From: Bradyrhizobium ivorense | GTDB taxonomy: Bacteria; Pseudomonadota; Alphaproteobacteria; Rhizobiales; Xanthobacteraceae | Direction: 5' to 3' | NCBI RefSeq assembly: GCF_900696085.1 | Contig: NZ_CAADFC020000016.1 | Span: 868,001-932,000 of the forward strand | Length of the DNA: 64,000 nt | Shown: positions 8,583 to 18,371 of the stretch, piece by piece | How positions within the stretch are numbered: position 1 is the first letter of the stretch | How the letters are laid out: every line of letters starts with the position of its first letter | The notes under the pieces: model-generated | What the model was told of the DNA's origin: nothing | The model's database searches: none | The model's input: the letters and a program-made list of their open reading frames with translations, nothing else | Position numbers and translations under genes: made by a program

Positions 8583-9308
8583 ATGCAGGAAATCGAGACG
8601 TCTGATCAGACAGACCTCAAAACAGCCGAAGCCGCGAGTATCCGCGCAGGCAACCGCGCGCTCTCGGTTATGGAGCGGATCCGCAACTTCATCCTGGATG
8701 GCACCGTCAGCGCCGGCGAGCGCATGAATGAGGTCCGGCTCAGCAAGACCCTTGATGTGTCGCGCACGCCGGTGCGCGCGGCCCTGCAGGCGCTGGCCGG
8801 CGAAGGCCTGCTTGATTACGCACCCAATCGCGGCTTCACCGTCCGGGAATTCCCTCTCAACGTCATCGTGGACGCCTATGAGATCCGCGCGTCGCTGGAG
8901 GGACTTGCAGCACGTTTTGCGGCCGAACGAGGCCTCAGCGACAGCGAGCGCGAAGTGATCGAGAAAAGTCTCGTTGCGGGCGATGAGTTGCTGTCACGCG
9001 GAGAATTTGCGGACGGCGACCTTCTCATCTATCGCGGCATCAATGGCGACTTTCACGACACGTTGCTGGCCGCTGCGCGCAATCGCATGCTCAGCGAGAT
9101 GATCCGGATTTGCCATCACGTCCCGATGTCGTCGAGCCGCAACATCGTCGCTTTCGAACATCGTGATGTGCGCAGGCGACACGATGATCACCACCGCATT
9201 TACGAAGCCATCATGGCGCGCGAACCGTGGCGTGCAGAGGCAATCATGCGCGAGCACGTTTCCGGCGTGCGCGCTTCTCTTCTCAAGTCATTGAAGGGCA
9301 GGGTTTAA
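8583..9308 (+). CDS. GntR-family transcriptional regulator, FCD subfamily
   Basis: 241-aa DNA-binding regulator. The N-terminal winged helix-turn-helix is visible as MERIRNFILDGTVSAGERMNEVRLSKTLDVSRTPVRAALQALAGEGLL, and the C-terminal FCD ligand domain includes YEIRASLEGLAARFAAERG and the metal-site histidines around DFHDTLL and HHRIYEAI. ATG 8583 is preferred. GTG 8565 is in frame but lies inside the apparent -10 region, so the mRNA may be nearly leaderless. It is divergent from the hydrolase/Liv operon and probably represses it, with a pathway intermediate as inducer. Confidence 0.9.
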   Translation: MQEIETSDQTDLKTAEAASIRAGNRALSVMERIRNFILDGTVSAGERMNEVRLSKTLDVSRTPVRAALQALAGEGLLDYAPNRGFTVREFPLNVIVDAYEIRASLEGLAARFAAERGLSDSEREVIEKSLVAGDELLSRGEFADGDLLIYRGINGDFHDTLLAAARNRMLSEMIRICHHVPMSSSRNIVAFEHRDVRRRHDDHHRIYEAIMAREPWRAEAIMREHVSGVRASLLKSLKGRV

Positions 9309-9355
9309 TAGCGCGAGCGAGCGAACGAACCATCGCGAAGAATTGCGATGCCGGC

Positions 9356-10123
9356 TCAGCGAACGCCCGCAACGATCACGCGCGCTCCCGCATCGGCGAG
9401 ACGCTTGCACTGCTCCTCGGATGCGCCGACATCAGTCACCAGCGTCCAGCGCGGCGGCAGCGGCGCCCAGGCCATCTGTTCGGCGCGGCCGAGCTTGCTG
9501 GCGTCGGCGAGAACGATGACTTCCTTCGACTGCTGCATCATCAGCGACTTCAGTGCGACCTGTTCGAGATCCGCTTCGCACAGGCCACGGCCATTCACCA
9601 CGCCGTCGGCGCTCATGACGGCGCGGTCCGCGGTCATGCGCCGCAGCGCCTCATTGGCGAGCGGCCCCATGGTGCTCATGCTGGTGGTGCGCAGCGCGCC
9701 GCCCAGCACCACAAGCTCTATGGTCGGAGCCTTGGCGAAGAAGGGCAGCAGCGCAAGATTGTTGGTGATGATGCGCAGCCGCCGCTGCTGCAGCAGCCGG
9801 CCGAAGGCTGCGACCGTCGAGCCGGCATCGAGAATCAGCGTGTCGCCATCCTCGATCAGATCGATCGCCGCGCGCGCGATCGCCTGCTTCTGTTTGCCCT
9901 GGACCGCGAGGCGCTGCTCGAGCGTCGTCTCGTTCGCGTGGGCGGTGAGAATAGCGCCGCCATAGGTGCGGCGCACGGCATTGTTCTTGGAAAGATGCTG
10001 CAGGTCGCGCCGCACGGTGGAAGCGGAGACGTCGAAGCGCCTCGCGAGATCGTCGACATCGATCTCTCCCGCGTTCAGTGCTTCCAACAGACGAGCGTGA
10101 CGCTCCTTGCTGCGCATCGACAT
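9356..10123 (-). CDS. DeoR/GlpR-family transcriptional regulator
   Basis: 255-aa sugar-catabolism repressor. The N-terminal helix-turn-helix reads DVDDLARRFDVSASTVRRDLQHLSKNNAVRRTYGGAI, the DeoR signature. The C-terminal DeoR sensor domain has LILDAGSTVAAF and ITNNLALLPFF. It is convergent with the GntR gene and lies 152 bp downstream of pdxA2 on the same strand, so it probably controls the acid-sugar operon in response to a phosphorylated intermediate. Confidence 0.92.
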   Translation of the reverse strand: MSMRSKERHARLLEALNAGEIDVDDLARRFDVSASTVRRDLQHLSKNNAVRRTYGGAILTAHANETTLEQRLAVQGKQKQAIARAAIDLIEDGDTLILDAGSTVAAFGRLLQQRRLRIITNNLALLPFFAKAPTIELVVLGGALRTTSMSTMGPLANEALRRMTADRAVMSADGVVNGRGLCEADLEQVALKSLMMQQSKEVIVLADASKLGRAEQMAWAPLPPRWTLVTDVGASEEQCKRLADAGARVIVAGVR

Positions 10124-10275
10124 CGAACCTCAGCCCCCGGATTCATTGCCGTCAGCCGAGCTCGACCGTATCGGCTTCGCGGCACGGTCGATGGATACCA
10201 CGATACACCGGCCGCGCAATGTCAGCGGTTAACGCGCATCTCGCTCCTCATCCTAAGGGAGTCCGCGCAGCCCCC

Positions 10276-11274
10276 TCAAGCCGCGTTCTTCGGCGCGAGA
10301 TCGACCGCCTGCCGGAGCGCCTCGATCAGGCTGCGCTCGTCGGCGATGCCTTTGCCCGCGATGTCGAAGGCGGTCCCGTGATCGACCGAAGTGCGGATCA
10401 CCGGCAGACCAACCGTGATGTTCACACCGGCTTCCAGCCCCAGCACCTTGATGGGTCCATGGCCCTGATCGTGATACATCGCGACCACCATGTCGAAGTC
10501 GCCGCGGCCGGCCAGGAAGAACAGCGTGTCGGCAGGCAGGGGGCCGCGCACGTCCCAGCCCTTGCGCTGACAGGCTTGCACGGCCGGCGCGATCTTCGCG
10601 GCTTCCTCGCCGCGGCCGAACAACCCGTTCTCGCCGGCATGCGGATTGATGGCGCAGACGCCGATTTTCGGATTGGCGACGCCGGCGCGCACCAGCACGT
10701 CATGTCCGCGTGCGATGACACGCTCGACGAGGCCGGGCTCGATCTTCTCGATCGCATCGAGCAGGCCGATATGCGTGGTCACGTGAATGACGCGGAGTTT
10801 CGGCGACACCAGCATCATCGATACTTCCGGCGTGCCGGTCAGATGCGCCAGGAGCTCGGTATGGCCGGGATATTTGTGGCCGGCCGCATGCAGCGCTTCC
10901 TTGGAAAGCGGCGCGGTGCAGATGCCCTGCGCGAGCCCCGCCTGCACCACCTGCACGGCTTTCTCGATATAGCGATAGGCCGCCTCACCTGCCGTCGCCG
11001 ACACCTTGCCGAACGGCAGATCGTCCGGCACCAGCTTCAGGTCAACGCACTGCACGGCCTTCGACGCAAAATTCGCCTGCTTCGCGTCGCTCAACGCATC
11101 GACCTCAAGCGACACGCCGACGATCTGACCGGCCTTGCGCAGTCGGTTGGCGTCGCCGATCACCAGCGCATTGCAGATCGCCTGCACCTGCGGCTGCGCC
11201 AGCGCCTTCATGATCACCTCGGGCCCGATACCGGCCGGATCTCCCATGGTGATCGCAATGGTCGGACGAGTCAT
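10276..11274 (-). CDS. pdxA2: PdxA2-type 4-phospho-D-threonate/D-erythronate dehydrogenase
   Basis: 332-aa NAD-dependent oxidative decarboxylase of the PdxA family (ITMGDPAGIGPEVIMKAL at the N-terminus, INPHAGENGLFGRGEE near 210, YHDQGHGPIKVLG near 270). Linkage to a DUF1537 kinase, not to pyridoxine or ksgA genes, identifies it as the PdxA2 type, which converts 4-phospho-threonate or 4-phospho-erythronate to dihydroxyacetone phosphate, CO2 and NADH. Its start overlaps the kinase stop by 4 bp. Confidence 0.88.
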   Translation of the reverse strand: MTRPTIAITMGDPAGIGPEVIMKALAQPQVQAICNALVIGDANRLRKAGQIVGVSLEVDALSDAKQANFASKAVQCVDLKLVPDDLPFGKVSATAGEAAYRYIEKAVQVVQAGLAQGICTAPLSKEALHAAGHKYPGHTELLAHLTGTPEVSMMLVSPKLRVIHVTTHIGLLDAIEKIEPGLVERVIARGHDVLVRAGVANPKIGVCAINPHAGENGLFGRGEEAAKIAPAVQACQRKGWDVRGPLPADTLFFLAGRGDFDMVVAMYHDQGHGPIKVLGLEAGVNITVGLPVIRTSVDHGTAFDIAGKGIADERSLIEALRQAVDLAPKNAA

Positions 11275-12581
11275 GTGAAACTTCCTCTGGTTCGGACGGC
11301 GCGAAGCCGCTCGCTGATGCGGATGAGGCTGTTCTCGTCACCGAATGCGCCCGCTTTGGTGGCGATCGGAACAGACAATCGGCCAAGAGTAAGGCCGAGC
11401 GACACGCCCGGCTCGATTTCGTCGGCAAGACGGATGCCGTTGACGCCGAAGCGCGACAGCATCGCCGCGGCGGTTTCGCCGCCGGTCGCAGCGAAGGCGC
11501 CGATCGCGGGTGCGACGGCCTCAAGAGCGTCGGCGAGCCCCTTGGCGAGCTGCGGGCCGAGCGACATGTCGGGATCATCATCCATCATGATCTCAACCAG
11601 TGTATCGCTGCCGCCGGCAAGTCGTTTCATCACGTCCGCGGCGAGCGCCGCCCGGCCGGCACCATCGTTGAGCAGCCTCTCCGGCGCGACCGGGAAATGC
11701 GCCACGGTGCCGGTCGCCTCCAGCTCGCGCGCGGCGACGCGAGATGCGCCGGCGAGCGAGCCCACCACGATCAGGGTGCCGGATGCGCTCGTCGGAATGC
11801 GCAGCGGCTCGACGGCATGGCTGACTTCGAGGCCGGCCAGCGCGTGCGCGAGGCCGGCGCTGCCGATGAAGAAGGTTGCGGGCGATGCATGCAGGCTCGC
11901 CTCCGCGATCAAATGCAGATCGTGTTCAGTCTCGGCGTCGCAGGCCGCGACCACGTCGCCCTCCCGGGCGAGCCTCGCGAACGTGGCTTTGAGATCGCCA
12001 CCGCGCACGGCAGCGAGCTTGACCTTCTCACCGCGAACGCCAGCGGTTCCGAGAACGTCGACAAGATCGGCATTCGGGTAGGTGTGGTCGCGGTGCCAGA
12101 CCTCGGCCTCCTCGAGGGGGCGGCCTTTGACCAGGATACACCCGTCGATGATGGCGCGGCCGGTGGCCGGAAAGGCCGGCGCGAGCACGCCGAAGGCCGG
12201 ACCCGACCGTGACCTGAGATGCGCAAGCACGGCGGCAGTCTCCGCTGCAGGTTGCCCCCGCAGCGTCGAGTCAATCTTCTTGAAAAGAATACGTCCGCCT
12301 TTGCACAGGTGCGCCAGCACATCGGCATGGCGGGCTGCAGCGGCCCCGGCCGAAAGGCCTCGACTCGCGGCATCGTAGGCCAGGACGGGCAGTTGGTTGC
12401 CCGACGCGTCGGTCATCTCACCCCACGTCACCGCAGCCGTACGCCCCCTTCTGCCGAAGGCGATCGCACAGTCCGCGGCACCGGTGAGATCGTCAGCGAC
12501 GATCAGCCAGCTTTGGCTTGACGCGTTTTCTTGACTCGAACCGTTATCCACTTCGCCGGAAAACGCTGCTTTAGGGGCCAT
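11271..12581 (-). CDS. DUF1537 four-carbon acid-sugar kinase (D-threonate/D-erythronate kinase type)
   Basis: 436-aa kinase of the former DUF1537 family. The N-terminal domain has LIVADDLTGAADCAIAFGRRG and FKKIDSTLRGQPAAE. The C-terminal nucleotide-binding domain has LIVVGSLAGASRVAARELE, FAATGGETAAAMLSRFG and SLGLTLGRLSVPIATKAGAFGDENSLI. Members phosphorylate C4 of threonate or erythronate. It is coupled to pdxA2 and sits 29 bp after kdgT. The acid (threonate, erythronate or epimer) cannot be settled from sequence. The first 25 residues are low-complexity and the start may lie further in. Confidence 0.87.
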   Translation of the reverse strand: MAPKAAFSGEVDNGSSQENASSQSWLIVADDLTGAADCAIAFGRRGRTAAVTWGEMTDASGNQLPVLAYDAASRGLSAGAAAARHADVLAHLCKGGRILFKKIDSTLRGQPAAETAAVLAHLRSRSGPAFGVLAPAFPATGRAIIDGCILVKGRPLEEAEVWHRDHTYPNADLVDVLGTAGVRGEKVKLAAVRGGDLKATFARLAREGDVVAACDAETEHDLHLIAEASLHASPATFFIGSAGLAHALAGLEVSHAVEPLRIPTSASGTLIVVGSLAGASRVAARELEATGTVAHFPVAPERLLNDGAGRAALAADVMKRLAGGSDTLVEIMMDDDPDMSLGPQLAKGLADALEAVAPAIGAFAATGGETAAAMLSRFGVNGIRLADEIEPGVSLGLTLGRLSVPIATKAGAFGDENSLIRISERLRAVRTRGSFT

Positions 12582-12610
12582 CTTCAGCGACCTGCTTCAG
12601 TGACTTTGCC

Positions 12611-13651
12611 TCAGTGACTTGCCTCAGTGACAACCGAGCGCGCCGCGGGGGTCATCTTGCCGGCAGAAGCCACGTTGTTCTCTTCTGCAGGCTCCTCGAC
12701 GTCGCGGCCAACAACGCGGGCTGTCCAGGCGGTGACGATGGGCACGAGGATTGCGGTAACCACGACGCACGCCGCGACGAGGATAGTCGCAGGCCGCGCC
12801 GCGTCCGCATAGGCTGGATTCGCCGCGGCGACAATCGCCGGGACGGCCGCCGCATTACCGGCCGTCGAGGCCGCAGCAACACCCGCGACACCATTCCCGC
12901 CCGTGATGCGATCGGCGAGGAACAGCGGGATGCCGGTCACAACCACCACGGCCACTCCCATGCCGAGGCCGAGCAGGCCGGCCTGCCAGACCTTCGACAG
13001 ATCGAGGCCGGCGCCGAGCGCGAAGGCGAAGAACGGGATCATCACAGGCACCGCGCGGCTCAGGAAGTCGCGCATCTCTCTGTCGAGATTGCCGATGATC
13101 ATACCCACCACCAGAGGCAGGATAGCGCCCACGAGGGTCTGCCATGGAAATGCCGAGAGGCCGGCGACGCCCAAAGTGATCATGGTGAGGAAAGGACCGC
13201 TCTCGAGCGACATGACGGTATAGGCGCCGACGTCACGCGGACGTCCATATTGGCCCATCAACGCCATATAGAGACCGCCATTGGTGTCGTTCATCGCGGC
13301 GACGATCGCGAGCGTCGAGACACCCGCGAACATGCCAGCTGCGACCGGCGTCTCTCCCAAAATGCTGCCGAAGATCAGGCCGAGGACAACGGCCACGCCA
13401 ACCTTCACGATCAGCAGGGTGCCGCCCTTCTTCACAATGTAGGGGGTCGCGCGGAAGTCGATGCTCGCGCCCATGCAAACATAGAACACCGCGAGAATCG
13501 TCAGCGCGCCAGAGAACAGTGCGCCGGTGAAGGAGCCAAAAAACTTCGGGGTATCGGGAAAGAAGGTGGCAATAAGCGCCCCGACCAACAGAGGGACTAC
13601 CATCATCCCGCCAGGCACGCTCTCGATCGCCCGCTTAATTGGAACCTGCAT
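12611..13651 (-). CDS. kdgT: KdgT-family 2-keto-3-deoxygluconate/acid-sugar permease
   Basis: 346-aa inner-membrane transporter with about ten hydrophobic segments. It carries KdgT-family patterns such as MGASIDFRATPYIVKKGGTLLIVK, AMNDTNGGLYMALMGQYG and FFAFALGAGLDL. E. coli KdgT imports 2-keto-3-deoxygluconate by proton symport. Here the downstream genes are for C4 acid-sugar catabolism, so the cargo is probably threonate or erythronate. The start is supported by GGAGGAC upstream. It is the first gene of the kdgT-kinase-pdxA2-deoR unit. Confidence 0.88.
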   Translation of the reverse strand: MQVPIKRAIESVPGGMMVVPLLVGALIATFFPDTPKFFGSFTGALFSGALTILAVFYVCMGASIDFRATPYIVKKGGTLLIVKVGVAVVLGLIFGSILGETPVAAGMFAGVSTLAIVAAMNDTNGGLYMALMGQYGRPRDVGAYTVMSLESGPFLTMITLGVAGLSAFPWQTLVGAILPLVVGMIIGNLDREMRDFLSRAVPVMIPFFAFALGAGLDLSKVWQAGLLGLGMGVAVVVVTGIPLFLADRITGGNGVAGVAAASTAGNAAAVPAIVAAANPAYADAARPATILVAACVVVTAILVPIVTAWTARVVGRDVEEPAEENNVASAGKMTPAARSVVTEASH

Positions 13652-14088
13652 TTTCTGTTGTCCTCCCGCGCATCGCGCACTTCGATCATTCTGCGCGTTC
13701 CGCTATAAGACGAGCAGGGCAGGTAACTTCGCCGTTTATGCTCATATCACGCAGACTTCAAGACCTGTATTGCGCATTTTGAGCAAAACCGACCCGATCA
13801 TTCGCTCCGTCGGATGCGATTGATTTTGCTCGCGGGAGAATGCCAGGCAACTGAGTCTCGGCCGGGCCCTCGCCTGCAGGCGGGACACCGCCCCGGCCCA
13901 GCGGAACGTCGGCTTGTAAGCCGTCGCGCTCGCAACGATCTAAAATTAGAAACGACAAGCGATGTTTGAAAACGTTCGTTGGGCCAACTGCATGGGTCTG
14001 CTTTGGGTCAAACGGTGTCAGACCAAGAGACCGAAATCACTAAATAGAGCCCAGTTGAGCCCAAATCTGCGGATGGCTTTGCCAACAA
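13652..14088. other. Non-coding gap upstream of kdgT
   Basis: Roughly 440 bp with no convincing gene. It should hold the kdgT promoter near its left end; no clear -35/-10 pair stands out. A 66-codon minus-strand open frame at 13758-13958 has no recognisable domain and no good ribosome site, so it is not called. The right end runs into the tRNA fragment. Confidence 0.5.
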
Positions 14089-14123
14089 ATTTGAACCGAT
14101 GACCTTCAGGTTATGAGCCTGAC
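14089..14123 (-). other. tRNA-fMet fragment (anticodon arm to T loop), possible att remnant
   Basis: Read on the minus strand, GTCAGGCTCATAACCTGAAG and the following GGTTCAAAT match the anticodon arm, variable loop and start of the T arm of alphaproteobacterial initiator tRNA-Met, including the CAT anticodon. The acceptor stem, D arm and rest of the T arm are absent, so it is not a functional tRNA. Such internal tRNA pieces are left when elements integrate at, or excise from, tRNA genes. No integrase is visible in the window. Confidence 0.65.
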
Positions 14124-14136
14124 TATTTCCGAAGCG

Positions 14137-14811
14137 CTATTCGGCACGTTGGCCCGCGCGCCAGCCCATTTCCCAGAAGTCTGCCTCGAGACGAGTAGCT
14201 TCCTTGAAGATCGCAATCAGCTCTGCCTCGCGGGCCGGGGTGGCGTAGAGATCAGCGAGACGCTCCAAGTGCGCCCCCGCTTTCGCCGCGACCTCTTGGT
14301 ATGGCGCGCCGGCGTACTCGGCAATCCAGCCGCGATAGGGGTTCGTCGCAGCGTCCGCATCGGGTTGTGCAGCTAGGCGCTTCGCGATCTCCGCGTACCC
14401 GATCACGCAAGGGGCTAGCGCTACCTTGAGCGCCAGCAGATCGCCGCGCATTCCGGCATCCAGCACGTAGCGAGTATAGGCTAGCATCTCGGCGGCCGGA
14501 GGAGTCTGTTCAAGGTCGCTTGGGGACAGACCCCAACCGGCACAGAGCGTCACATGAAGGTTCATCTCGACATCAAGGATGGCCGAAAGACCGGCCGCTG
14601 CTTCACGCATGTCGGCAAGCTTGGGCGATTTGTAGACCGAGAGCGCGTAGGCGCGCGCGAACTCGATGAGGAACAAGTAATCCTGGACAAGATAATAACG
14701 AAACGCCGCTTCGGCGAGCGAGCCGTCTGCCAGTCCGTTCGTGAATGGATGCTCGGTGTAAGCGCGCCACTCAGCAGATGCCTCTGTCTTTAGACGCTCC
14801 CAGAAACTCAC
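14137..14811 (-). CDS. tenA: TenA-family aminopyrimidine aminohydrolase/thiaminase II
   Basis: 224-aa all-helical TenA protein. Hallmarks are HPFTNGLADGSLAEAAFRYYLVQDYLFLIEFAR near residues 21-54, the catalytic Cys in LALAPCVIGYAEIA near 135, and ATRLEADFWEMGW with the catalytic Glu near the C-terminus. TenA salvages the thiamin pyrimidine by hydrolysing aminopyrimidines. The start is GTG. It stands alone, with no thiamin transporter or biosynthesis gene nearby and no TPP riboswitch seen upstream, so regulation is unclear. Confidence 0.9.
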   Translation of the reverse strand: MSFWERLKTEASAEWRAYTEHPFTNGLADGSLAEAAFRYYLVQDYLFLIEFARAYALSVYKSPKLADMREAAAGLSAILDVEMNLHVTLCAGWGLSPSDLEQTPPAAEMLAYTRYVLDAGMRGDLLALKVALAPCVIGYAEIAKRLAAQPDADAATNPYRGWIAEYAGAPYQEVAAKAGAHLERLADLYATPAREAELIAIFKEATRLEADFWEMGWRAGQRAE

Positions 14812-15139
14812 GTTATGTTCCGTTTGGCTTGCATGAACCGCTTTTGATTACTTTCCCATAGCCTGCGTCGTGACGCTGACCTTGGCCGGCCGCGGCGATC
14901 TGCCGGCCCGCTGCCGCATGGAGGTCTCTTGCCGTCGATCGCTGAGCCTGAGTGCGTTCTCACGTTATCACCTGCAGAACGCAACGTCCTGGTCCAAGAT
15001 TCGACGACAGACAATCCGCACCAGTTTCGCGCTAGTAACAACCCGCGCAATGCGCCGCGAACGTGGTCGAATTCGACGAAAAGGGCAGGAAACTTAGCAG
15101 CGGCGACGATTCTCCCACCAATGCCGACGGCAGACGCGA
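14812..15139. other. Gap between phaC and tenA
   Basis: A 328-bp stretch. I see no gene, TPP-riboswitch consensus, tRNA or terminator here. Short open frames on both strands have no recognisable content. It should carry the tenA promoter if tenA is not read through from phaC. Confidence 0.5.
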
Positions 15140-16858
15140 TCAGTTTGCCTTCGTCTTCACATATCGGCCCGGCGCGGATTCGCCCGAAGGATACTGGTTG
15201 CTGCCGAGCTGCGTGCGGGCGGGCACCCGGTCCTCAGCCCACGGCTGGAGCCAGGCGATCCAGTCATTCCACCAGCTGCCCGGCTTCTCGTTCGCGCCGG
15301 CGAGCCACGCCGCAGGGTCGTCGCAGCGCTGGTCCGACAGCCAGTAGCTGCGCTTGTTCTTGGAGGCGGGATTGATCACGCCGGCAATGTGCCCGCTGGC
15401 GCCGAGCACGAAGCGGGTCTCGCCGCTGAACAGGCCCGTGGTGCGATAGGCCGACCGCCACGGCACGATGTGATCTTCCATTGTGGCCAGCACATAGGCC
15501 GGCAGGTCGACCCGCCCGAGATCGACCGGAGTGCCGCACATCGTCAGCCGGTTCGGCTCGCGAAGATTGTTCTCCAGGTACATGTTCCTGATGTACCAGC
15601 AATACATCGGCCCCGGCAGGTTGGTGACGTCGGCGTTCCAGAACAGCAGATCGAACCGCTCCGGTGGCTTTCCCTTCAGATAGTTGTCGATCACGTTCGG
15701 CCAGATCAGCTCCTTGGAACGCAGGGTCTGGAACACGAAGCCAAGCTCCGAGCCGCGGTAGATGCCGCCATTGCCGATCGTGAGCTCACGCTGCCGGGTG
15801 CCCTCTTCGTCCACGAACACGCCGAGATCGCCCGGCTCGCGGAAGTCGAGCATCGTGGTCAGCAATGTCACGCTGGCGACCTGCTCGTCGCCGCGTGTCC
15901 GCAGGATCGCCAGCGCCGACGACAGGATAGTCCCGCCGACGCACCAGCCGACGACGTTGATCTTGTCGGCGCCCGCGATCGACCGGGCAATCTCGATGGC
16001 GCGCATGGCGCCGTGCTCGACGTAATCGTCCCAGCCGAAGTGTCCGCACGAGGCATCGGGATTGCGCCAGGACACCATGAACACGGTCAGGCCATGCTCG
16101 ACCGCGAAGCGGACAAATGAATTGGCCGGCTGCAGGTCGAGAATGTAGAACTTGTTGATACAGGGCGGCACGATCAGCAGCGGCCGGGCCGTCACCTGCT
16201 CGGTCGCCGGTGCATACTGAATGAGTTGAAACAGCTCGTTTTCGAACACCACCGCGCCCTTCGACGTGGCGACATCCTTGCCGACCTCGAACGCCTGCTC
16301 GTCCGTGATGGTCAGGCTGCCTCGGCCCAGATCGGCCATCAGATTGTCGAGGCCTGCCTTCAGGCTCTGACCTTCGCTATCCGTCGCCAGCTTGATGACG
16401 TCAGGGTTGGAGGCGATGAAATTGGTCGGGCTCATCGCCTCGACCAGCTGGCGGGTGAAGAAGCGCAGGCGATGCTTTTCCTTCTCGTCGAGCTCGAGCG
16501 CCTCGACGAAATCGACGCAATAGCGCGAGTTCAGGAGATAGCATTGCTTAAGCAGGCTATAGGCGGCGTTGTCGCGCCATTCCGTGGCGTTGAACCTGCG
16601 ATCGCCGCGCGCAGGCTCGATGCCGCCGTCGCTCTGCACGCCGGCTGCAGATTTCATCACGTGCTCGGTGAGCTGGTACAGGCGCATCAGGTGGCCCGCC
16701 TGCAATTCGGCGAGGCGGCCCGACGCGTTCAGGGCTGCGCCGAGGTCCGCCCCGTCACCATCGGCCTTGGGTGCCCACCCGAGCGATCGCCACAGGCTTT
16801 CCCCCGCCTTCATGAAGCCCTCGACAAACTCGTCAGGCATGTTGAATGGCCGATTCAT
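15140..16858 (-). CDS. phaC: Class I polyhydroxyalkanoate synthase PhaC
   Basis: 572-aa polymerase that condenses 3-hydroxyacyl-CoA (mainly 3-hydroxybutyryl-CoA) into PHA at granule surfaces. The lipase-like box GWCVGG holds the catalytic Cys306; Asp462 (MEDHIVPW) and His490 (GASGHIAGV) complete the triad. The N-terminal domain (FNMPDEFVEGFMKAGESLW) is shorter than in Cupriavidus PhaC. The start at 16858 is set by GAGGGG upstream. It is the last gene of the 18.5-kb dicarboxylate-to-PHB cluster, 136 bp after dctD. No phasin gene is adjacent. Confidence 0.95.
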   Translation of the reverse strand: MNRPFNMPDEFVEGFMKAGESLWRSLGWAPKADGDGADLGAALNASGRLAELQAGHLMRLYQLTEHVMKSAAGVQSDGGIEPARGDRRFNATEWRDNAAYSLLKQCYLLNSRYCVDFVEALELDEKEKHRLRFFTRQLVEAMSPTNFIASNPDVIKLATDSEGQSLKAGLDNLMADLGRGSLTITDEQAFEVGKDVATSKGAVVFENELFQLIQYAPATEQVTARPLLIVPPCINKFYILDLQPANSFVRFAVEHGLTVFMVSWRNPDASCGHFGWDDYVEHGAMRAIEIARSIAGADKINVVGWCVGGTILSSALAILRTRGDEQVASVTLLTTMLDFREPGDLGVFVDEEGTRQRELTIGNGGIYRGSELGFVFQTLRSKELIWPNVIDNYLKGKPPERFDLLFWNADVTNLPGPMYCWYIRNMYLENNLREPNRLTMCGTPVDLGRVDLPAYVLATMEDHIVPWRSAYRTTGLFSGETRFVLGASGHIAGVINPASKNKRSYWLSDQRCDDPAAWLAGANEKPGSWWNDWIAWLQPWAEDRVPARTQLGSNQYPSGESAPGRYVKTKAN

Positions 16859-16994
16859 GACGTCCCCTCGCAAGATTGATGAGTTCGTTTGCTTCCGACT
16901 TCGGGCCGCTTCTACCTGGCGCCCTTTACCCTCGCATGAACGAGAGCTTGTGATCTCGTCGCCCGCACGGAGCGGCCGTCGGCCGCCGCGATCG

Positions 16995-18360
<1,366 letters not shown>

Positions 18361-18371
<11 letters not shown>

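Noticed and set aside
13758..13958. 66-codon minus-strand ORF
   Set aside because: No domain, no ribosome site, Pro/Gly/Arg-rich composition as expected by chance in GC-rich DNA.
14812..15139. TPP riboswitch upstream of tenA
   Set aside because: The conserved CTGAGA and CCTGATCTGG-type thi-box elements could not be found on the minus strand.
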